From DASYTH01 sp035762905 (GTDB lineage: Bacteria; Actinomycetota; Actinomycetes; Mycobacteriales; Pseudonocardiaceae): a stretch of 64,000 nt of DNA. The position numbers and the translations under genes are program-made. The notes beneath the pieces were generated by a model. It saw only the letters and a list, made by a program, of their open reading frames with translations, was not told where the DNA came from and ran no database searches. The number at the start of each line of letters is the position of its first letter. The stretch's first letter is position 1. The DNA lies in contig NZ_DASUCC010000135.1 in NCBI RefSeq assembly GCF_035762905.1, positions 36,430 to 100,429 on the forward strand, read 5' to 3'. Below, piece by piece: positions 57,963-64,000 of the stretch.

Positions 57963-59985
57963 TCTCGTCGTAGGTCATCCGGCGGCCGGCTCGGTAGCGG
58001 TCGAGACGGTGGCGGACGTGGAAGTTCTGCTCGAAATGGTGGCGCAGCGGCACGTAGATGAACGGCCGGCGGCTCGCGGTGAGCTCCATGCAGGTGGTGA
58101 GCCCGCCCTGCACGACGGCCAGATCGCAGGCGGCGAGGTGGCGGTGCAGGTCCGCAAGGTAGCCGCGGATCGACACGCCCTGGCGCCGGGGCAGCGAAGC
58201 CGGGTCGATCCGGGGCCCGGTGACCACGAGGAACTTCAGCCCGGGCACCAGTCGGCGCGCTGCGGGGGTCGCGTCGAGGATTGCCCTGAGCAGCGGCGCT
58301 CCGACCGCGGAGCCGCCGACGGTGACCACGCAGAGCAGATCGTCCGGGCGGATACCGAGCCTGCGGCGCAGGGTGGCGCGCTCGGCCTCGCTCGGTGGGT
58401 CGAATCCGGTTACGTAGCCGGCGAAATCGAAGTTCTGCTCGGTCCAGTCGCGAATGGCGGGCAGGCCCGGCCCGAACGGCAGGTCGACGACGTCGTCGGG
58501 GTTGCCCACGAAGACGGACCGGTCGCGGACCCGGCGCAGGCGGGCCCGATGCTCGATCATCTCGGCGTTGTAGTCGGCGGTCAGGCGCTCCTCGCGGGCA
58601 CCGCCGTCGGGCATCGGCAGCCAGCCGACGAAGTCGGTCAGCCAGGCGAATGCGAACCGCTTCAGCTCGGGGTTCTCGTGCAGGAAGTAGTCGACGTCCC
58701 AGGCCTCGTCGCCGATCACCAGGTCGTACCGCTCGGTTTCGATGACGTCGTTGAACACCATGAAGTTGTTGACCAGGATCTGGTCCATCCGCCGGATCGC
58801 CGCAAACGCGTGCAGGTCGTGCTCGCCTGCCTCGTCCTCCATATGGGACGACTCGTTGGCCAGGGCGGCCGACGCCGGATGGATTCGCTCCCGGACCGGA
58901 TCAAGCAGCGCGGTGACCGGGTGCTGGGCCAGCCAGTCGATCTCCAGCTCCGGCCGCAGCTTGCGCAACTCGGTGGCGATGGCCAGATCCCGCCGGGCGT
59001 GCCCGAGGCCGATCGGCGAGCTGAGGTACAGCGCCCGCGGCGGCCGGCTCACCTGCCGCGCCCAGGTCGACCTCCTCGCCGTGGGATGCACTCGGTCGAC
59101 GAACTCCTTGATCAGCAGGTTGACCCGCACCGGTTCGCGCGCAGGCGGCCCGTGCCCGGCCCCCTCGAGCAGCACCAGCGAGCCGCCGGTCAGCTCGGCG
59201 AGGCGTTGTCCGACCTTGGGTCCGCGGACCCGGTCGTCGGTGCCGTGGATCACCAGCACCGGGCACCGGACCCGCGGGCACAGTTCCTCGACCGACACGC
59301 AGACGGCGCCGTCGCAGCCGAGCCGCCCGGCCGTGGTGTCGGCCAGCGTCTGCGGCTCGAGCTCGTGCCCCCACCGCACGGCGTCCTCGATCTGCTTGGT
59401 GGAGTGCGGTTCGGGGTACATCGTGTGGAAGAACCACCCGACGAAATCGCTGTACCCGCCACCGAGCCAGTAGTGCCTGTTGTACTTCGCCCAGCCCTCG
59501 GTGGTGTCCAGCGGAGTGTCCCAGCCGTACTGCTCGCGGGCCGGCTGGGCGAGTTGGAACCCGCAGGACGGCGCGATCGCCACCAGCCCGGTGACCCGCT
59601 CCGGATGGCCGGCGGCCACGTGCACCGACCAGGCCGCCCCGCAGGACAACGAGACCAGCACGGCGCGGTCGGTGGCGGTGATGTCCATGACCGCCAACGC
59701 ATCCTGCGCGTACTCGGAGTCCACATAGGACGCCGCGCCGGGCGGCCGGTCCGAGGCGCCGGAACCCCGGCCGTCGAAGGTCACCACCCGGAAGTGCCGA
59801 GCCAGGTACGGCACCTGCAGCTTCCAGAACCGGGATGGCACGATCGACCAGGTCGGCATCAGCAGAACCGTCGGCCGGCCGGGGTTGTCGTAGACGCTGT
59901 ACGCGATCCGCACGCCGGCCCGCTTGGCGAACCCGGTCCAGCTCGCCGCCCGGGCCGGGTTCGGTTCCTCCCTCGTCACGGTCAC
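57841..59985 (-). CDS. Alpha/beta hydrolase fused to GT-B glycosyltransferase
   Basis: 714 residues from the GTG at 59985 (GAGGA upstream); a longer open frame to 60867 is the shadow of the methyltransferase gene. Residues ~10-285 are an alpha/beta hydrolase: VLLMPTWSIVPSRFW, VVTFDGRGSGASDRP, nucleophile in VSLSCGAAWSVH, Asp in HGTDDRV and His in EGAGHGPP. Residues ~312-714 resemble MGT/MurG-type GT-B transferases: YLSSPIGLGHARRDLAIATELR, LCVVTVGGSAVGAPLLRAIL, and the donor-binding LAVVQGGLTTCMELTASRRPFIYVPLRHHFEQNFHVRHRL. It starts 14 bases after the methyltransferase stop. Substrates unknown; the set suggests tailoring of a small molecule. Confidence 0.88.
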   Translation of the reverse strand: MTVTREEPNPARAASWTGFAKRAGVRIAYSVYDNPGRPTVLLMPTWSIVPSRFWKLQVPYLARHFRVVTFDGRGSGASDRPPGAASYVDSEYAQDALAVMDITATDRAVLVSLSCGAAWSVHVAAGHPERVTGLVAIAPSCGFQLAQPAREQYGWDTPLDTTEGWAKYNRHYWLGGGYSDFVGWFFHTMYPEPHSTKQIEDAVRWGHELEPQTLADTTAGRLGCDGAVCVSVEELCPRVRCPVLVIHGTDDRVRGPKVGQRLAELTGGSLVLLEGAGHGPPAREPVRVNLLIKEFVDRVHPTARRSTWARQVSRPPRALYLSSPIGLGHARRDLAIATELRKLRPELEIDWLAQHPVTALLDPVRERIHPASAALANESSHMEDEAGEHDLHAFAAIRRMDQILVNNFMVFNDVIETERYDLVIGDEAWDVDYFLHENPELKRFAFAWLTDFVGWLPMPDGGAREERLTADYNAEMIEHRARLRRVRDRSVFVGNPDDVVDLPFGPGLPAIRDWTEQNFDFAGYVTGFDPPSEAERATLRRRLGIRPDDLLCVVTVGGSAVGAPLLRAILDATPAARRLVPGLKFLVVTGPRIDPASLPRRQGVSIRGYLADLHRHLAACDLAVVQGGLTTCMELTASRRPFIYVPLRHHFEQNFHVRHRLDRYRAGRRMTYDEIIEPDALAAAIAEELHRPIDYHPVETTGATRAATLLADLL

Positions 59986-59999
59986 AGTGTCCTCGCAGA

Positions 60000-61079
60000 T
60001 TACGGCCGGACCTCGAGGACCTGGTTGAACGGCGTCTGCGCCACCCTGGCGAACCGGGTGAACCCGCCGGCGGTGGCCACGTCGCGCAGCCGGGCCGGGC
60101 CGGCCTGGGTGCCGAGGGCGAGACCCACGTCCTGGGACAGCGAGGACGGGGTGCACAGCAGCGCGGAGAAGCCGTAGTAGGCGCGGCCGACCGGGTTGAG
60201 GTTGTCCTCGACGTGGTCGCCGGCCATCGGCTCGACGATCATCCAGGTGCCGTCGGCGGCCACCGCGTCCCGCACGTGCTTCGCGGCGCCGACCGGATCG
60301 CCCATGTCGTGCAGACAGTCGAACATGGTCACCAGGTCGTAGCCGGTCCCGCTGAACCGGTCGGCGGCGGCCACCTCGAACCGGATCCGGTCGCCGACAC
60401 CCGCGGCCGCCGCCCGGGCCCGCGCGGTCTCGATCGACTCCGGGTGGTAGTCCGAGCCGACGAACGAGGAGTTCGGAAACGCCTGGGCCATCAGGATGGT
60501 CGACGCGCCGTGCCCACAGCCGACATCGGCGACCGTGGCCCCGGTCCGAAGCTTGGCAAGCACGCCGTCCAGCGCCGGCAGCCATGCCTCGATCAGGTTC
60601 GCGTTGTAACTCGGCCGGAAGAACCGCTCGCAGCCGACGTGCACGTCGGTGTGGTGCTCGTGCCAGCCGACGCCGGAGCCGCTGCGCGCGGCGGCCAGCA
60701 CGTGTTCGGCGTCGTGCACGGTGCCCAGCGTGATCTGGAACAACCCGGGCAGAAACGCCGGACTGTCCTCCACGGTCAGTGCCACCGCCTGCTCCGGCGG
60801 CAGGGTGTAGCGGCCGGTGCCCGGGTCGTAGGTCACGTAACCGCCTGCCGCCTGGGCGTTGAGCCATTCCCGCACGTACGGCGTCGCGGTGTCGCTGCGC
60901 TCGGCCAGCTCAGCCGGGCTGATCGGGTCCCCGGACGCCATGATGCGGTAGTAGCCGAGCTTGTCGCCCATGACGACCAGCGCGGCGTTCAGGGTGGCGC
61001 CGGCCTCGTCGACGGCCCGGAAGACGAACTGCATGAGCTTCTCGCCGTCCACCTCGACCGCCGGTTGGGTTGCCGTCAT
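60000..61079 (-). CDS. SAM-dependent methyltransferase with N-terminal winged helix
   Basis: 359 residues from ATG 61079. Residues ~10-110 form a dimerisation winged helix (VVMGDKLGYYRIMASGDPISPAELAERSDTATPYVREWLNAQAAGGYV). SAM motif I is VADVGCGHGASTIL; later GSDYHPESIETARARAAAAGV, FEVAAADRFSGTGYDLVTMFDCLHDMGDPVGAAKHVRDAV. This layout is typical of Methyltransf_12/25 proteins encoded next to hydrolases or oxidoreductases in actinobacteria. Acceptor unknown. Upstream of and probably co-transcribed with the hydrolase-glycosyltransferase gene; divergent from the LuxR regulator at 61206. Confidence 0.9.
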   Translation of the reverse strand: MTATQPAVEVDGEKLMQFVFRAVDEAGATLNAALVVMGDKLGYYRIMASGDPISPAELAERSDTATPYVREWLNAQAAGGYVTYDPGTGRYTLPPEQAVALTVEDSPAFLPGLFQITLGTVHDAEHVLAAARSGSGVGWHEHHTDVHVGCERFFRPSYNANLIEAWLPALDGVLAKLRTGATVADVGCGHGASTILMAQAFPNSSFVGSDYHPESIETARARAAAAGVGDRIRFEVAAADRFSGTGYDLVTMFDCLHDMGDPVGAAKHVRDAVAADGTWMIVEPMAGDHVEDNLNPVGRAYYGFSALLCTPSSLSQDVGLALGTQAGPARLRDVATAGGFTRFARVAQTPFNQVLEVRP

Positions 61080-61205
61080 CGTGTTCCTTTCCTCGGTGTG
61101 CGGCGGAAACGTAGGGGCGTGGCGCCGGCGACCGCATCAGGTGCCCCACCTAGTGGCCCAACTGGACAGCCCTGAACAGCGGGTTCACTCTCCTAGACTC
61201 CAGGG

Positions 61206-63902
61206 GTGCTGATGGGACGGGACGCCGAGCGGCGGGCGATCGAGCGCCTCGTGGCCGGTGCGCGGATCGGCCAGAGCGGCGTTCTGGTCATCACCGGCGA
61301 GCCCGGCGTGGGAAAGACCGCGTTGCTGGACGACGCGGCCGAGTGCATGGCGGGCATGGGGTCGCTGCGCGCCGCCGGCAGCGAGCCGGAGCGGGAAATC
61401 CCGTTCGGCGCGTTGCACCAGCTGCTGCGGCCAGCGCTGGACCGGATCGACGAGATCCCGGCACCCCAGGCGCAGGCGCTGTCGGCCGCGCTCGCCCTGC
61501 GTCCCGGCGCGACCGGCGACCGGTTCGCCATCGGCGCCGCGACCCTGAGCCTGTTGTGCCGGTTCGCGGAGGACCGGCCGGTCGCGATCCTGCTCGACGA
61601 TCTGCACCTGTTCGACCGGCCGTCGGCGGATGCGCTGACCTTCGCCGCCCGGCGGCTGATGGCCGATCCGATCGTCCTGCTGGCCACGTCCCGTACCCCG
61701 GAGCCGGCCGTGCTGCCCCAGCTGCCGCTGTCCGGAATCGATCTGGTCGCCGCGCGCGAGTTGGTCGCGCGCCATGCCCCGGCCACGGTGTCGGCGGAGC
61801 TGGTCGCCCGGCTGCACCGGGCGACCGCGGGGAACCCGCTCGCGCTGATCGAACTGGCCGGCGCGGCGGACCGGGTGGAGCACACCTCGCCCGAGGTGCC
61901 GCTGCCGGTGCCGGCCACGCTGGCCAACGCGTTCGCCGCCCGCGCGCGGTCGCTCGGCCAGGCCGGCCGCTCCGCGCTGACCGTCGCCGCGGTGGTTGGC
62001 AACGACCTGCGGTTGGTCGCCCAGGTTTGCCTGCGCCTCGGCCTCGGCGTCGACGCACTGACCGAGGCGGAGGCCGCCGGGCTGATCCAGATCGTCGACG
62101 GCCGCATCGAGTTCCGCCATCCGCTCGTCCGCGCGGCCGTGTACGGCGACGAAACACCGGAGCAGCGCCGATCGATCCACCGTGCCGTTGCCGACACGCT
62201 CGGTCCACACGAGCCGGACCGGCAGGCCTGGCACCTGGCGGAGGCGACGCTGGGTCCCGACGCCCGGGTCGCCGAACTCCTGACCCGGGCGGCGACGCGG
62301 GCCCACGACCGCAGCGCGCACGACGTCGCGGCGGCCGCACTCGAACGGGCCGCGCGGCTGAGCCCCGACCTCGAGGTGCACGCCACGCTGTCCGTTGCGG
62401 CCGCCGAGTCGGCCTGGCTCGCCGGCTCCGGGCCGCGGGCCACCGGGTTGCTGCACGAGGCCGGCGTCCTGCGCGCACCGGCAGATCGACTGCGGGCGCT
62501 CGAGCTGCGCGGCGCGATCGCGGCGCGGACCGGGTCGCTGACCGAGGCCCGCGACATCTTCCGGGCCGCGGCCGCGCAGTCCCCGGACGCGAACGCCCGG
62601 GTCATGCCGCTGGCCGACGCCGTCAGCGTCTGCTTCTACCTCGGCGACGCCGCGGCCGCGCTCGAACTGGCCGGCGAGATCGAGGACCTGCTCGACAGGA
62701 CGACGACGCCGCGGGCGCGCGGCCTCGGGCTGCTCGCCGCCGGGGTGGCGCGAATCCTGGCCAACCGCGGCGGCGTCAACCAGATTCGCGAGGGGGTTGA
62801 GCTCCTTGGTGCCGCCGACCCGCTGCGCGACGACCAGCGCCGGGTGCCGTGGTTGCTGGTCGCGCCCCTGTTCCTGCGCGACTCGGACACCGGCGGTGAG
62901 CTTCGGCGCATCGTCGGGGAGATCCGGGCCGAAGCGGCGGTTGGCGCTCTGCCGTACCTGTTGTTCCACGTCGCGCGGGACGAGGCCACCACGAACCAGT
63001 GGGTCCGTGCCCAGGCGACCTACGACGAGGCCATCCAACTGGCGCGCGAGACCGGTCAGAACACCGAGCTGGCGATGTGTCTGGCCGGACTGGCCTGGCT
63101 GCAGGCCCGGCTGGGCCGCGCGGAGCACTGCCGGGCGCTCGTCGCCGAGGCGTTGCCGATCTGCCGCGCCCGGGACATCCACATCGGACGGATATGGTCG
63201 CTGTTCGCGTTGGCGGAGCTGGAACTGGGGCTCGGCGACCTGCGCGCCGCGCTGACGCATCTCGAGGAGCTGGACCCGCTGCTGGCCGCGCTCGAGCTGT
63301 CCGATCCGGACGTGTCGCCCGCGCCCGAGCTGGCCGATGCCTTGGCCCGGTTGGGCAGGCGCGACGACGCCTGGCGAATCGCGCGAACCTACCGGGCCGC
63401 GGCGATGACGAAGGGCCAACCATGGGCGCTGGCACGTGCCGAGCGCACCGTGGGCATCCTCAGCCCGGACGCCGACATCGACGCGTGTTTCGAGGCAGCC
63501 CTTGGGTTTCACGCGAACACCTTGGACGGCTTCGAGACCGCACGCACCCAGCTGGCGTACGGTGCCCGGTTACGCCGCGCGCGCCGGCGGGTGGAGGCCC
63601 GGCCGCAGCTGCGCGCCGCGCTCACGATGTTCGAGCAACTGCGCGCCGTCCCGTGGGCCGACCACGCCGCGATCGAGCTGGAGGCGACCGGTGAGGCGAT
63701 TCGGCGAAGCGCGCCAACCGGCGTGCAAACCCTTACACCGCAAGAACTTCAGGTCTCCCTCCTGCTCGCCGAGGGAAAGACCACCAGGGAGGTTGCCGCC
63801 GCCCTGTTCCTGAGCCCCAAGACGGTCGAGTACCACCTGCGCAAGGTCTACACCAAGCTCGGCATCAGGTCACGCGCCGAGCTGGCCGCTCAGCTGCCGT
63901 GA
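61206..63902 (+). CDS. LAL-type LuxR family regulator with AAA ATPase
   Basis: 898 residues from GTG 61206 (ATG 61212 also possible). Walker A GEPGVGKTAL at residues ~31-40 (Lys37), Walker B AILLDDLHLFD near residue 135, then a long TPR-like helical middle (~300-820). The C-terminal LuxR helix-turn-helix is LTPQELQVSLLLAEGKTTREVAAALFLSPKTVEYHLRKVYTKLGIRSRAEL. This is the large ATP-binding LuxR group (PikD/MalT-like) that often activates antibiotic or sugar-uptake clusters. Divergent from the methyltransferase/hydrolase-glycosyltransferase operon with a 126-base gap, which it may control. Confidence 0.94.
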   Translation: MLMGRDAERRAIERLVAGARIGQSGVLVITGEPGVGKTALLDDAAECMAGMGSLRAAGSEPEREIPFGALHQLLRPALDRIDEIPAPQAQALSAALALRPGATGDRFAIGAATLSLLCRFAEDRPVAILLDDLHLFDRPSADALTFAARRLMADPIVLLATSRTPEPAVLPQLPLSGIDLVAARELVARHAPATVSAELVARLHRATAGNPLALIELAGAADRVEHTSPEVPLPVPATLANAFAARARSLGQAGRSALTVAAVVGNDLRLVAQVCLRLGLGVDALTEAEAAGLIQIVDGRIEFRHPLVRAAVYGDETPEQRRSIHRAVADTLGPHEPDRQAWHLAEATLGPDARVAELLTRAATRAHDRSAHDVAAAALERAARLSPDLEVHATLSVAAAESAWLAGSGPRATGLLHEAGVLRAPADRLRALELRGAIAARTGSLTEARDIFRAAAAQSPDANARVMPLADAVSVCFYLGDAAAALELAGEIEDLLDRTTTPRARGLGLLAAGVARILANRGGVNQIREGVELLGAADPLRDDQRRVPWLLVAPLFLRDSDTGGELRRIVGEIRAEAAVGALPYLLFHVARDEATTNQWVRAQATYDEAIQLARETGQNTELAMCLAGLAWLQARLGRAEHCRALVAEALPICRARDIHIGRIWSLFALAELELGLGDLRAALTHLEELDPLLAALELSDPDVSPAPELADALARLGRRDDAWRIARTYRAAAMTKGQPWALARAERTVGILSPDADIDACFEAALGFHANTLDGFETARTQLAYGARLRRARRRVEARPQLRAALTMFEQLRAVPWADHAAIELEATGEAIRRSAPTGVQTLTPQELQVSLLLAEGKTTREVAAALFLSPKTVEYHLRKVYTKLGIRSRAELAAQLP

Positions 63903-63955
63903 GCACTCGGGCGGCCGCACGGCGTCGAAGCCCGGAGGTGTTCCGGGCAGTGTGA

Positions 63956-63991
63956 AGCCGCCTCGGCGATGTGGGGTTCGCCGAGGCGGCT
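63956..63991 (+). terminator. Terminator after the LuxR regulator gene
   Basis: AGCCGCCTCGGCGA (63956-63969) and TCGCCGAGGCGGCT (63978-63991) form a perfect 14-bp stem with an 8-base loop, 54 bases past the stop. Rich in GC and with no T run. The last bases of the window hold no other feature. Confidence 0.8.
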
Positions 63992-64000
63992 GGGGTGGGG

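Noticed and set aside
60000..60867. N-terminal extension of the hydrolase-glycosyltransferase frame
   Set aside because: It is the methyltransferase gene read in another frame; a better start with a ribosome site exists at 59985.
1..64000. CRISPR arrays, tRNA or rRNA genes, transposases
   Set aside because: No regularly spaced repeats, cloverleaf-like sequences or transposase motifs were seen on reading through; a covariance or profile search could not be run.

Overview
The window is very GC-rich DNA with GTG starts, leaderless or GGAGG-type ribosome sites, an ECF42-type sigma factor, large LuxR/BTAD ATPase regulators, an F420-type PPOX protein and a mycothiol-dependent isomerase family protein. 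This points to a filamentous actinomycete. The enolase-superfamily racemase at 44259-45368 closely resembles the Amycolatopsis N-acylamino acid racemase, so Pseudonocardiales is the best guess. This is inference from remembered family features; no search was run. No rRNA, tRNA, CRISPR array or insertion sequence was found.

Layout. 1-4201: the tail of a DUF4386-like membrane protein, a gene remnant and a large ATPase/BTAD regulator. 4198-10340: an RTX-type secreted protein, an MFS transporter, a small unknown protein, then LysR divergent from a hydrolase/flavin oxidoreductase/methyltransferase operon. 10467-16432: a P450, PP2C phosphatase plus STAS (partner switching), and a response regulator with a PAS hybrid kinase. 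16445-22246: a 1573-residue protein with a class III cyclase-like domain and two NB-ARC/TPR modules separated by a RHIM-like VQxG motif, preceded on the same strand by a peptidoglycan-binding-domain protein. 22461-24738: ECF42 sigma factor with its DGPF/YCII partner and a frameshifted gene.

24739-31986 is a secreted arabinoxylan/galactan-degrading operon (GH62, GH43, GH27, esterase-CBM2). Its 600-base control region carries a perfect CebR-type 14-mer, three 16-bp CCGAAA-type boxes and a further inverted repeat. 32097-47107 reads as a D-peptide and D-amino acid salvage operon: S12 serine hydrolase, oligopeptide ABC transporter (with a permease-ATPase fusion), an S9 peptidase fused to a second S12 hydrolase, M20 deacylase, GNAT acyltransferase, N-succinylamino acid racemase and a PucR regulator. 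Similar 12-bp palindromes (GTCGGnnCCGAC followed by nAAGAT) sit before the first gene and before pucR.

47121-52224 holds housekeeping-type genes (mycothiol-dependent enzyme, PlsC, DEAD helicase, PPOX) and a gene broken by two frameshifts. 52585-57962 is a van-like cell-wall cluster: VanS/VanR-like two-component system, an M15 peptidase, and divergently an alanine racemase and a D-Ala-D-Ala-type ligase, with a 13-bp inverted repeat in the divergent promoter. 57841-64000: an alpha/beta hydrolase-glycosyltransferase fusion behind a methyltransferase, then a LAL-type LuxR regulator and a strong terminator. Several plus-strand reading frames run past the expected protein end into convergent neighbours, and at least two genes carry frameshifts, so some single-base errors or young mutations are likely.
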